Origin: Dipetalonema caudispina
Lineage: Eukaryota; Nematoda; Chromadorea; Rhabditida; Onchocercidae
Assembly: GCA_013365325.1 (NCBI GenBank)
Contig: JABVXV010000290.1
Span: forward strand, 1 to 64,000
Direction of reading: 5' to 3'
Length of the DNA: 64,000 nucleotides
Shown here: in pieces, positions 40,341-53,817 of the stretch
Position numbering within the stretch: position 1 is the first letter of the stretch
Layout of the letters: the number at the start of each line of letters is the position of its first letter
The notes under the pieces: model-generated
The model's database searches: none
Told to the model about the DNA's origin: nothing
What the model saw: the letters and a program-made list of their open reading frames with translations, nothing else
Made by a program: the position numbers and the translations under genes

Positions 40341-43300
40341 TCATATAGGAAACTTTACCCTAGTGGTAAAATCATAGTCTTCGGGTGGCTCGATGAATTC
40401 TCCATCTGAATAGTATTCCTTGCCATGAATACGATTGAAGCAGTTGAGTCGCAAGACCAGTCCTAAAAGTGATATCATGATTCCTGGTATGACAACTTGA
40501 AATAGAGAAGGGCTTACCGGTGACAGCTCCGCCAATGATCGAGACCGCTAGGATAATAGCAAGCGCCGCAAGTTGGTAACCAGCCTGTACAAATATCTCA
40601 CGACCTTCGTCACTCGCACTCATTGCTGGGTAGATATGGGTTACATTGCTGTAATTATACAAATTGCTACCGAAATATTTCACATTTAACACTCTTTTCA
40701 TTAAAGAATGGCGTTCAGCTCCTAAATATTAAATTGATGACTAACTAATTCGTGAATAATTTGTCTATAATAGCCATTGTGTAAGAAAAAAAAGCAAGAA
40801 TATGGAAATAACCCGGTTCCGTAACGAGTAGGTTCATATACAGCCGTAAAAACGAAACCGAGAATACCAGCCAAAATGCCTGAAATGGATTCTCTTCAGA
40901 TTTTCCAGTATATTTCAATTGCTTCCGTTATAATGCTAATGTATTCCATCAAAATGTGAATTTCAAACAGTATTTTATGAGGAAAATTTAAGGAATTGCA
41001 AAAACCTAATTAAAGCTAACTCTTACCAGGCAATCCGTGAATCGAGCCAACACCACGTGTATCGTGAAGTCCGAAGGCTCGAGCTCCAACTGGCTAAAAT
41101 CAAATCAGTTGTAGAACAAAATTTTTTTTTTCCATTAAAGGTATAGCATATATATCTCTAACACAATTTTGAAGGTTATGAAATAACCTTACGAACTATC
41201 CCAGTAAAGCGTACATTTCCCGCTTATATTCAACTGTGATACTTCAGTTTGATGCAGAAACAAACCCTGATATAATTATTTCCAAGAACTGAGACCAAAG
41301 CGCCCAAGCAGCCAATCAGAAGAGCATAAAATGGCTCTAATATGATGTTTGCAACGGTACCGATAGCAATGCCACCAGCAAGAACTGAATTCGATAGATG
41401 TGTCATCGAGAAACGATACTGCAAGATTTATTAGCAAAAATGTGGAAGTATGCAAACTGCCTTCAAATGAAAACCTAATTATAGATTTAGGGAAAAAAGA
41501 TATAACAAAATTCGGCTATTTTGAAATGTCAGAGAACCTTATGCTCGTGATCAAGGAGTTGACTGATTAAAAATGTGCAAATGGTGGAGGAACAAAGCGC
41601 TAAATAAGTATTCAGGATAGCGCGGTGTCGTGAATCCTCAGGAATTGCCAAAGCAGAATTGAATGACGGGAAAAACGCCCATAGAAATAAGGTACCTAAA
41701 GAAAAAGAGGAATCCACAGAAATATTGACAGAGCTTGCTTTCGAATAGATCACAAATTGAATATAAATATCGTTTTTCTTTCAAACTAACATAAAACACA
41801 CCAATCATAGCAAAGATATTGGAATTGTAGCTGGAGCCTTCATGCTGATGTGCAATCATTTCCTTCTTGTTGATCACTTTTGCTACAGCTAAGCCAAAGT
41901 ATGCCCCAAAGCAATGAATCACCATAGAACGACCAATGTCGATCACCTGAGTAGTCCGTTTTTACTTTCTAACAGGTAACTTACAAAGTCAAAGAAAGCT
42001 ATGTTTTTTATTCAAAGGTTGAACTAATACCTTCCGAGATAAGGAAAGTAAGATTTAAAATAGGAAAGAAGCTTTGAGCGAAAGTATTTATCAAGCTTAA
42101 CTACTTGTCCACCTAATTTGAGGAAATATAACCTTAAGATAACGTAAGATAAGATGCTCAACAGCAACTGCCACTGGTACTTCGATAGCGGACATCACCA
42201 TATACTGCACCGGGGTAAGTTTACCCAAAACAGCACCCATCGTGATCAAAACGGTAATAGCAACAAAGTCGGCAGTAATCAAGCTGAATTTAATTATCTA
42301 TTTTTAGAGAAGCAAAAACTAAACAGCGTTTGCTAATTCTTTCATTTGGATTTGCTATGAATCCAAGGTTTAAATAGCAAAGATGATGAAGTGAACGAAT
42401 TAAATTAATAAAATGAAGTCTATACTTACTCAAGGATGGAGATCGCGAAGCGTCCAATACTGGCGAATTCATGAGAGAAGAAACCACGCACAATAAGTGC
42501 CCATTGGATAGCGTGGGAGGTCAGCAGAAGGTTGATTGAAAGTGCAGCCAGGCCATAACGTCGTAAAAAAACCATTATAAATCCCATACCGACCAATGTC
42601 ATCAAATGAACATCTTGGAACACTGAAACATTTCAGGCCTTTGACACATTATAACTCGTTCGCTTGACTTCTTGATTTCAACTACTTGCCTCTACCAGCA
42701 AACTAGTTCTATGATTCTAACTAGTCAAGAAGCGCAATTGCAGAGAAGTTACGCATTTTAAGAATTTCGATTCGCCAAATACCAGAATTAGAATATTTCA
42801 CACTTATTTTGATGCAGAAAATGAAACGAACATGGATAATTAGTGTTAATGAAGTTCGTACTGGTAGTGCCACCAGGCATCGCATTATTTGAATATTGTC
42901 CAAACACAGCGAAAAGGATTAGAAATAGGACCTGTAAATTCTGATTTGTTTTTTTATTTAGTTTTCACAACACAGTATGAATTTTTGCCAAATTTTAAGG
43001 ATGATATTTTTGATTTCAAAACTACTTTTCTTTATGTTTCTGCAACATTACTTTCTTTTTCTTCTTTTCCCTTATTCAGATAAATCACGCTGGCTTCCGC
43101 CACACTTCTTCCAACTTTCTGTCAATCACAGATTTAATTGCACCAGCAACAAAAACAACAGTTGACGGATATTAGATGATACATTCAAGGCGGAAGTATA
43201 TGTATTTACAATTTATTAATGAATCAGTGTCCCGTTATCGTCACATTTCATATATATTATGTAGTGATCTGTTATTGGCGATGTTTGCTTCGCCATGTGC

Positions 43301-46300
43301 AAGATAAATTAAATTGAATTTGTACTTATCTGCTTATCGCTCTCATTGAATCCATTGTAGATTTCCTATAGTTGCACTTAAGATGCATTTGTGAGACGAA
43401 ACTGTTTTGGGAGTTGAGAAGAGAGGACGTGAAAGAAAAGAAAAAGCAGATGAAATCAGATTGTTCTTGAGAATTAAATTTCCAGAATTTACAGTAACTA
43501 CCCAACTGTGAACTGCACAAATTCTGGAAGACAAAGAATAGAGAGTTAACATATTGTGGTATTCTGTTTAAAACATGGCATAAACAAAAAGGAGTTAAAA
43601 TTAAATGATCATGGAGAAGTTTTGTCGCAGAATCTCAAAATACTTCCTCCATTTTTTTTTCTGTTGAAGCTTTTATATATCAATGAAAAAAGATAATCCT
43701 TATCGTTCTTATGATGTATTATGCAATGACAAGTTTGTCTCACAACCTAGGAAGTAGCAGATAGACAACTAATAAGCAAAAGTTTGAAACAATGCAAAAG
43801 TTTGCAACAGAATTCCAATAAAATCATTAGTGATATTCAATTTGCTTATCAACATTTTGGGATTACGACTCCTCGAATTCATTAGGCATATAAAATAATC
43901 TTGATAATTGTATTCACAAAATGGCGTCATTCGGATTCTAGCATTATATATACTTCCATACCGTACATAAGAAGTTCGAATGAGCCAAAATGTTCCGAAT
44001 CGAGAATGCTTTTTGCGTTCTCCTTGTTATATTGAATAAATAAATATTTGAATAATTCAGTTATTGGGAAGCGTGTATCAACAGATTGGAACTGTGCGGT
44101 AACGGGAAGCAGAGAGGGTGTATTATACAGTTTGACTGTTCAACAGATATTTCAACGACTCATTATCAGATAAGAGATTCGTCCTCTTTAAGAACCCTCA
44201 ACGCTTTCAGGAAGCGGAAAAATTTCTTTTATCTCCTTGAAATTCAATCTGCATTCTCCGGGTAAGAAAGGAAACAATTTACTCAAAACAATAAATCAGG
44301 TTAGTTGATTGTAGTGGTCAATTGATTGTTGAAAGTAACTATTTTGATAAAGAATGTCACAAACAAATGGGGATGAAATCTGAGGAAGAAACTGAGAATA
44401 GAGTAATGTGGCATACAATCATTATTAATTCAAATCAAAATCCCTTTCGCAAAGAATAAATTTTTGGTCACTTTTGGTAGTTGCAAATCAGCTTATCATT
44501 TAAAATCCATTTTTTATTACTCAGTATCCAGCTATTAGCTCGTCCACTATTATTTTGCTCATTGGATAGCTTTTCAAGAAAATAAATTTTATAAACATCA
44601 GTGCAACTAATTTCATTAAGCCTAAGGTTAAATGAATCAAAATTAGAAATAGTGGATAATTTCTTAATAAAGAAATAGTGAAGCGAACACCATGATTTAA
44701 GTTATAAACTTGAAATTTCAAAACAGTTCACTCAATAAAATCTTGAGACTGACAAAAAACCTTGAAACTTTTTTATTCTACTAAACGTAAAACACGAAGA
44801 GAGTAGTAATCAGCATACCTGGAAGAAGATCGCAAAAATAGTAAATTGCTTTCGATGAAACACCGATGCCATTTCCGATTGACTGCAATTAAACACGAAC
44901 TTTTTATCTTTTGAAAATACTTTCTGATCAACAACAACATCAACTCTTCGTGGTGTATAATAACGTACGAAGACATTTGCAGAAGGAACGAACCTCTTGA
45001 AATAAAAGGGCTTAAATAAGAGAGCAAATAAATAATAAGAACTGATTTGTGAGTCAGAGATAAAAGCATGTGGAACTGATAGAGGTCTACAACGCTGATT
45101 TCTTCCACATTACAAAAGATGACCACTTCGGTAGGATCAGAAAGCAGGAGAAGTTTCGAAATAAACAAGAGCAGAATTTAGAAGGTGCAATTTGCAGTTC
45201 TTTAATGTTAAATCAATTTTTTTTAATTTTCCAAATATCCTTCCACTTCATTTCATTGCATGCTTGCATGATGAAACAACATGACCAGAGAGTGTAGTGA
45301 AGAAGATGCCAATCATCCATTTCTTTCCTGTTGACCATCTCTCCATTCAATTCACGAATTTTGAGAAAGTTTGTAGGGAAGAAGGAGAAATTGCAGAACA
45401 ACTATTCCATCGTTCATGAAGAAAAAGATTCTAACAACGAAACAAAAAATATTATTAAAAACGAAAGTATCACAATTTTTTTTCTCTATATTCATTTAAA
45501 AACTGATTTCTTAAATCTTTCGAAATGCTACCCAAATAACGAACAAATCATGCCCTTCACTGATTGAGCAAAATCATCTGTGCAATGAATAAAAAAGTGT
45601 TTAGATACGGTAAAAACAGTATCTTTAAATTATCTGAAAGCTCTTCTAAAATTTTAAAGCGACGGACCGTAATTTCATGACGAGAGATAAGTATGAGCAA
45701 TAGTTCCTAAATTATTGCTGAATGCTATATTAAAGCAATCGAAATTGGGAAATTTCGACGTCCTTTTGAAATTATAAGTTGGTGTGCTTATCAGCAGAAC
45801 AAAGTTTAATTTCAAAAAGATCAATAAAACTAATGCAAAACCAGATCACCAATCTCGCCACATGGCATTACATATATGAAAATTAATACTTTACCACAGT
45901 GTTAGTCAAAATTACCCAGTGCGGAAGAATTGCATAAAACAGCAAAGTTTTGAATCTAACAGTAAAAAAAGATTCCACACTATTTTGTTCCATACTTCAC
46001 CCAATCTTTTCGAACACTTCAGTTCCATTATTACCTTGAGGCGATCGGGTTATATCATTTTATGATATCGGTTTTAGGTAACAGTTACTCAGTCAAAGTC
46101 AAAATAGATATATGGGAATACCTCAACTACTATGTCGCCATTTCTGCTTTGGAATTGTTTATTCTAAATTCACTTCCTTCGTGGAGAATCTACTTATATT
46201 TTCAAAGTTACTCAAATTTGAGGATGAAAGACATTGTTCGCTGAAGCTTTTCATGATGAAATCTATTAATTCGATGTTATCTATAATTTTTCAATGTACT

Positions 46301-46947
46301 AGTCGACATCGTTGATCGTTGTATTATCTTAGCATTACTTAAATTACTACCTTCTCTTTCGAAACGAGATCAGGTATTCTCTTTTAATCAATTCTACATG
46401 TTAGAAGTAAAAAAGATGGACTTCAGCGACCGTTTTATTCATAATGGCTATCTAATACAAGACTTTCAAATGACGAACTTTCAAATGACGACAAAGGGTT
46501 GATTGAAATTTTTAAATGATACCCATCTGTGATCACACTCAATTATCAATTGTCGTAAATTGATTCCAATCTTTTTAATATATTCGATATAGCTTTGTGG
46601 GTCACTAGCATCGGTAAAATGCATTTATTTGCTATTATTTTGAAATGGTCTCACAGTACAGTGACAAATTATGGCTTCCAACTAATAGATTCCATTATGA
46701 AAAGATTTAACGAACAGTTCGTACCGTCCTCAAATTTGGGTAACCTTGAAAAAATAGGTAAAAGGGATAAATAGAAGTTATCAGTAATTCGCTTTATTAT
46801 CTGCAATATTACATGTTGCTATCGTTGTTTTTCGTTGTGGCTGATTAAATGAAGCTCATACATAGAAATCCAATGTCAGGAATTAAAATTAAATTACCTT
46901 CTGTGAGGTTGCATCTTACTACCGCTACTGTCATTGAGATTTGCCAT
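40341..46947 (-). CDS. rhr: Rh-family ammonium/ammonia channel
   Basis: Exons 46947-46898, 44882-44819, 42931-42832, 42622-42430, 42283-42133, 41946-41802, 41695-41538, 41418-41266, 41093-41027, 40879-40826, 40721-40518, 40462-40341; about 486 residues (human RHCG 479). Rh proteins are trimeric membrane channels for NH3/NH4+ and possibly CO2; in worms they serve ammonia excretion across hypodermis and other epithelia. Seen: N-terminal helix QFTIFAIFFQVLFLILF, FQDVHLM, GAVLGKLTPVQ, first pore His in IHCFGAYFG, LFLWAFFPSFNSA, RHRAILNTY, LAGGIAIGT, second pore His in SIHGLPG, a final IILAVSIIGGAVTG helix, and an acidic cytoplasmic tail. Two starts are possible: the exon at 46947 (MANLNDSSG) or an internal ATG at 44872 (MASVFHRKQ). 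The exon 10/11 junction has a second in-phase solution (40813 joined to 40693). Confidence 0.92.
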
Positions 46948-49900
46948 AGAAGTGCTGATGGATGATGGTGTTGCTGTTGGTTATGAAGATGAGATGATTT
47001 TAGATAATTAGATGATAACTTGCTGAAGAATGTTTCACATATAACCGAATCGAATGAATCGACCGGCAGCGCACCATTCAGCAATAACATATAGCACGCA
47101 AAGTTACATATAAACTCCTACACATAGAAAACAAGAAATTTTCAATAATTTGAGTGCTCTCTCTTAACGATAGTAGTAAACAGTTTGTATGATAGTTGTG
47201 GCACGGCATCGATGTCCTTTTTGATGATACCTTTCTGATAAAGGCAGGTAGAAACATAAACATAAACCATTCGCTGTATATTCATGCATTAATAATAAGT
47301 AATTAAATTCTGTTTTGACAGCAAAAAAAAAAACTGAATAAATGGCCGAGACTAAATAAGAAATTTTATTCAACATCTTAACCAAAAAGCTGCCAACAGA
47401 ATTATGCAAGAAGATTTAATGGTCGAAATTGAAACATCGTACGGCGGATTTTGCAGTTAGCTTAAATTAGAATTAGAGAGTATTGTCTTCCTGCAATTAA
47501 AAGCAAATTAAACTGGCTGGATATGGGATAGAAGAGATAAGAGTTAGAAAATGGACATTGGTATGAAGAAAGGAGGAGTATAGCAATTAAAACAGATGGG
47601 CACAAGGAGGGCAATTAGCATCTCTGACCAGCATTGGTCGACTAGCATTTTGGATAAATGAAGAAGAAGGGCTATGCTGATTGATATAGATACGAGTGTA
47701 GTGGTCACTCATTGTATATCTCCTCATAGCAAGCAACTAGAGGTCATTCGTATGCTCTTACAGTGTCGTCCATCTGCCTTCTTCCATCTCCCCCTGTCCC
47801 CTGCTGCCCTTTATAAGCAATGCTATCTCACTGCGTATACATGTATGTCCTCTCTCCATTCGTTGACCAATATCCATCCTGTGATATACTCCAGAAACCT
47901 CTACTATCCTTGTATTGCCTACTTTTACCGCTTTCTTTGTTGGTCAAACTGTACACCTGAGCAAAGGGTTTTTTTTAGCACTTTTTGCCTTTTACCATTA
48001 CCAATTCACTTTAGAAAATGAGTATTGAACGGAAAAAAGGGTGAGGTATGACTCTTTCAGGAATTAATCGATATGCAGATGGAGACAGAAGCCAGGATGA
48101 ACCATCATTGCTTAGCGACACGACAATCAGCTGATCAAACAACAATCCTTCTCACTCTGGTTTCAATGAAAAATGATTTCTTAATCATAATTAGCGCATG
48201 ATTCGTTTGAGGGACCATTTCTATAAAATAAGGGAACCATATAACCAACCTACCCACTGTTTTAATAGCTGTTTGTTGCTGTTAAATCAATTTAAAATTT
48301 GATAATTTGTTAGCACCCGCATTTCCCTCACATTTCCCTTTCCCCGTCCCCTGATATCAACGTAAATCTGCAAAACTTCTAATCTTAGCTGGCTGACACA
48401 TAATTCATTTAACTTCTTTTCTTGCCGGATTCTCAATTTATACGTTTTGGCTCTTTTAGGTGCTTCTCATAATTCTATGCATCCTACTTCTAATAGTATA
48501 TCATTCATCAGATGAAATCCAGATTGTCAAATCTAAAATCCTGACTCAGTTTAGATCGCCATCAGAATCTTGTGGTCACTACTGAATATCTTAACAACCA
48601 GCATGCCATTCTGCATGTTCATAGCGATGTTCAATTGATCGACTGTTTTTATTTTGAAATGAATTAGGAATGCAGGCAGGTTTGCTGCCATTATTTAAAC
48701 TTTTACCATAATTCACCGCAAAGTTAATGTAGTCGTTTTCAAGATGAATTGCATCAAGCAAATGAAAACAAAATTTCTAATCATTTGCTGATGAGTTAAG
48801 CTTAACTTAGAATGATACAAAATGAGTCCAAAATTTAATAGATAAGAAATTTGATTTTTACTTAAAAATAGTATCTAATGACTCTTTAGAATATTGTTTG
48901 CAGTAAAGATGATAAAGTGATCGGAATATCAAATCACTGAGTGGAATAAGTGCAAATTGCTGTGACCATGTATGCTTGTTATTCATGAATTGACAAATCT
49001 GATTTATCTTAAAGAACCAGAAAAAAGATTTCATAAATTTCTGTTTCAAGGAAACCAGGGTTGTTGGGCTGTTTTCATATCGGCCTCTAATACTAACAAA
49101 TAAGAAGATGAAGCAAGCAGAATGTATTTCCAGCTTAAAACGATCTCCATAAGCAATACAGTGACCTAATATCCTGTTTAATAAGTTAAATTGAATATCG
49201 GTGATGGCTCATCTACACCTCAGATAAATGCGAGCATCAATATGAGTCAATTAAATTCAGTAGTTAGTAAAGACAGTAGGAGTTCCAACTATCTGATGCG
49301 ATGTCAACAATCTTCTAGGCACATAATACTTTACTTGTATCTTCGAAATATAAGCTATCATGGTTATCACTGCATGTAGCTCAATCATTGTAATGTATAT
49401 GATGAGAATGAATCAAACATCTCTGTTGGGAATTTCAATCCAAAATTATAGAAAATCGGAAAATTTTATTGTTGGTTTGAAAGAATTCAATTATGGATGG
49501 ATAATCGGTCATATTTATAAATCCTAAACTTAAACTTAAATGATGGTTTATAAAATTGAAAATAATCAACAGATTGAGTTTTTTATTCTCAAAACACTTT
49601 GCTATATTATTAAGAATTATTTTATGAAATAGGAAGAAAATTGGTGATCAATACAAACCGATATAAAGTTATAACTCGTGCCTGAATTCATCACTTTCAA
49701 TTGGTTAGAAACTGCTACTGTTAGCTAAGTCATCAGCTCTTCAAACACACTAATTTAAATGTCACCACGGAAACGCTTACGACGACTGAAGATGTCAAAA
49801 CGTACGTACTGATAATTCACAATTGTTCACTATAGATAACAGAAAAATAAACTTCGGCAATTCACTTTTCTTCCATTCCGGTTTGCAGCTAAGTTCCGGA

Positions 49901-51435
49901 TGTGTTTAATTGAAGTGCACTCATTTTAATGCATTTTGATATTGGGATTTTTCTTCAAGTAAGAAAAAGTATTATTGACATAATGGATTAGGCTGTACTG
50001 ATATTTATTTTTTAGGTTTACAAACGAACAAAAAACAGCAAAATTTTTGCATTTTTTCCTTTTGTTGAAAAATATTTCACATTGAATTGCAATAATGTAA
50101 CGTGGCTACTCTTCGTGGTTCAAGCAGAAGCCAAACTCTTAAAAAGTAAGATAGTCAATAATGAGGTTTTGGTACCGATTTAACCGCAGATAATGTTCAA
50201 AAGAAAGACAGTCGATATATGATGGTATAAAGAATACATCGTACGAAGAACGATATCGTATTGATTTTAATTTTACATTTGAAGTTCTCATTATTATAGC
50301 GCATTGTTTATTTGTGGGAATTAATGAGTATTGGGAACTGATTTTTGACCCTTCATTTCAGCAAACTTTGATATTCCAACTTCACATTTGAAACTAATTA
50401 TGTGCTCAATGCATACTTTATCACTTATTGGACTACTAACAGTTTGTTATTAAATTTTAATTTCTCAACCAATTTTTTCATATGCAACGTGAACTCCCGA
50501 TTAGTCTCTTACAAGAAAATAGTTGACGTTAGACAGTTAAAGTCAAATAAAAACTCTCGTAATCTTTTTCCACTAATTTGGAAGCGACTTCTCAAAAATG
50601 TTGCTTGACTTTTTTCTATTTATGGATCGGTGACAATGACGAGATATACAAACCAAATATCATGGGCAAGATGGGGCCTGCAAAGGTAATTGATATACAG
50701 TTGCGGTTCCCAGAAGGGTTTTCGCACACGCAATTATAATATCATTTAAGTAGATGGAGTAATTTTGCTGATGGGGAACAGAATCTAAATTGAAAGAAAT
50801 GATGACAAGTACGCTTAATCTGAATTACCAAGTATCAATTCCATATACTTCGATGTACTGTTGTATGAGGTCCATAAATATTCATTGGTATGGTATGCCA
50901 TAAACATCTCACGGCCTTTATAGAAATTATCACCAAATTACTATCACTAAAATTTTGTTATTTTTTCATATTTCGGGTGCAGTTAGAATATTCTGGCGAA
51001 TACGTCATCTGACCTGAATTTCTCATCATATGATCCTTGGATTGTGTCTGCACTAGAGTGGATAACCTTAGGTTCAAGGGGCATCGAAGAAAAGAGAAAG
51101 CTGAAAAGACATTGCGATTTCTAGTTAATTTTGTTTTTTTGAAACATGGCAATGCTAGCCGTTCCCTAATAATGTTAACAATAGAATGATTACTACTGTG
51201 GTCAGACTACAATCACATATCAGTGACACTGAAATCATTTATCCATACGAGAATTTTCTCCATACGAGAAATTCCGAGGCTTCCTAACTTCATTTTTTGT
51301 CATTTTTCAGTTACTGCCGATTCTTCTTTCACAAAAATTTAAAACTTCCAAAAAATTGAATTTAACAAGCCCAATTTGCTTGTTGCCATAAAGCTAACAT
51401 AACATATTCTACTTTCTGAATAGCTTAAATTCTAT

Positions 51436-51441
51436 ACTATA

Positions 51442-51486
<45 letters not shown>
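51436..51486. repeat. TA dinucleotide microsatellite
   Basis: About 50 bases of alternating TA with a single TG interruption near the start. A second TA run lies at about 62376-62399. Confidence 0.95.
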
Positions 51487-51490
<4 letters not shown>

Positions 51491-53762
51491 TTATTTCAAA
51501 CAAATTCAGCCTTTTGTCAACATTTTTCAAACCCATTTGACTTATTTCGTACTCCTAACGGAATTCTCTCTCGTGCAACATATTTGAATATGAATGATGC
51601 TGATGGATGTTCTCGGGTGAAATAAACAGTGAACAGTGGAGATGAATGCATTTCCGCAGAGGTTACATGGATGGATGTCGCTTGTTGAAAATTGCGAATA
51701 ATTAGGGGTATTTACTCAAGGCCGTGTATCAGCCATCGTCATTGTCATCATCAGAGAGTTGTACAATCGCATATTCTAAACCGTTACATTACTATCAACA
51801 TATTCATCCACTTATTTTGTGATGAAATTTGCATTTCTTCAATATACATAAATTAAAATCTATATTTCGTTGCAGATTTTAATTCTGGCACAAGGTATTA
51901 ATTTGTAGCTGATGTAAAGAATACTATATTAGTAATAGTGAAATGATGACCACAATAGCGAAATTTCAGTGCAAACGAAATGAGCTCATTTGGCGTATCA
52001 GTTAGTCGGAGCACTAATCTGTCTTCAAAACGATACCGCATATAGACGAAAATATTATTTCTGCATAGCAAGCACTGCCTGATAGCAATTTTACAAAAAG
52101 AAATAATGTAGCAGCCGTTTGTAACGGTAAATAGACTTAAAACAGATTTATTGATTAGCAATTGATCCTATCGATCTGACAGAATGAAGTTGTAAAGAAT
52201 GAGGCAAGGGCTAGGATGTTGGTGGGATTGAAGCACTACTAACTACATAAAGTACCTTTGAATGTAGAAATTCATGGAAATTTCCAAGGAATCTTTAAAT
52301 CCTACTGATGACATCGCTAAACATTTACATGGTTAATGGTTTTTTTTAGGTAAGTAGTTGAAAGATGTCAGGATTTTAAAGTTAAATGCCTCATTTTGTG
52401 GAGACTCAACCCCAGCAAGGATATGATTTCAGGGTTGCATGAATCCAAACTACACGTATGGTTAAAAACTAAAGTTTGGAGATAGATTGTTCAGAACAAA
52501 AATGAGTAGGCGGTGTGATGGATGAGTGGACAAGAAGGACACATATATCGACCACTCATATTTTGAAAAACAAATTCGGAGTGTGATAAATTTTTTAGAA
52601 ATTTATATCATGCGTATAAAATCAAACTTTAGTTTGCACCCATTTTGAAGTATACGTACACATAGAAATGGTCAACAATTTGTTTGTCATTGACGCTTTG
52701 CGCAAATTAAATTAGTAATAAATCTCCTAAATCTCATAATAAATCTGAAAACTAATTTTTTAACTGTCACCTAATTTGTTCTGCTTAACCAATTGCTATG
52801 CAAATTTGCAATATATGATTTAACATTTGCTACGTTTTCTCACTGCCAATTCTGATAATTGGCCTATGGTTTACAGTTCTTCAAAAAGCTTTAGGCATGA
52901 ATTTGTTTGTTATTTGCATGCGTTTAATTCGTCCCAAGAAGCCGATGTTGCTGAAAATTTGAAATTCCTATTATCATTTTAAAATGATCAGACTTCCACA
53001 CTTACGGAAGAGAAGCTGCGAAAATAAAGATTATTCGATCGAGAAAAAAATTCAGTTATTCAATCAAAAATTTCATGGAGGCTTTAAAAGAAATTAAAAG
53101 ATTGTAATTCAAATCGATTTTCAAATAAATCTGTAAAAAGCGTTCAATATATTCGACTGTTCAACGTACCGTAATCAGTTCCCTGAACAAGGTTATAATT
53201 GGTAATGATGCTTGCAAATATACATTCCACAGCTTATTTATAACAGAGAAAAATGAGAAAAGTTCAAAGAAAAAATAAAGGAAGACGAATAAGTTCTGTT
53301 TATTTTGATTTTCGGAAGGAATTCTAAACATAAGAATGTTTTAGGGACGGTAAGTAGCATAAAATATTTCAAGAGAGCAAAAACAAAGTGAAGTGTCTTT
53401 TCATTATAGCGTTTGTCGATGAGAGTTAATTTGAAATTAAAAAAGGAAGTAAAGCAGTCCAAGCTAACTTAAGTATTACACAATTCTAGCGGCGGTAAGA
53501 GCAATAAGCCATCTGGTAAAATTAATTATAACTTCAAGCAACTGAATCACCTCGCAAGCACCAAAGATAAATTATTTAGAACAAACCACCCGCGTCGTTT
53601 ATGACATTCTCTCTGATTTCTACATACGTTCCAAAATTTCAATTTGCTAAATGGCCGATTAGGCTACATACTGTTTAAAGTGGTAAGTTCTTCTCTTTAT
53701 ATATATGCAAGTAAGTGTATATTTGCATAATGAAGTTTGCTTGTAAATGATCATATGTCTAT

Positions 53763-53774
53763 ATGTGTGTGTGT

Positions 53775-53816
<42 letters not shown>
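53763..53816 (+). repeat. GT dinucleotide microsatellite
   Basis: GT repeat interrupted by two TATG units, about 54 bases. Located in the gene-poor stretch. Confidence 0.95.

Positions 53817-53817
<1 letters not shown>

Noticed and set aside
47674..48021. Plus-strand frame of 115 codons
   Set aside because: Cytosine/thymine-rich stretch without splice or start context; no similarity recognised.
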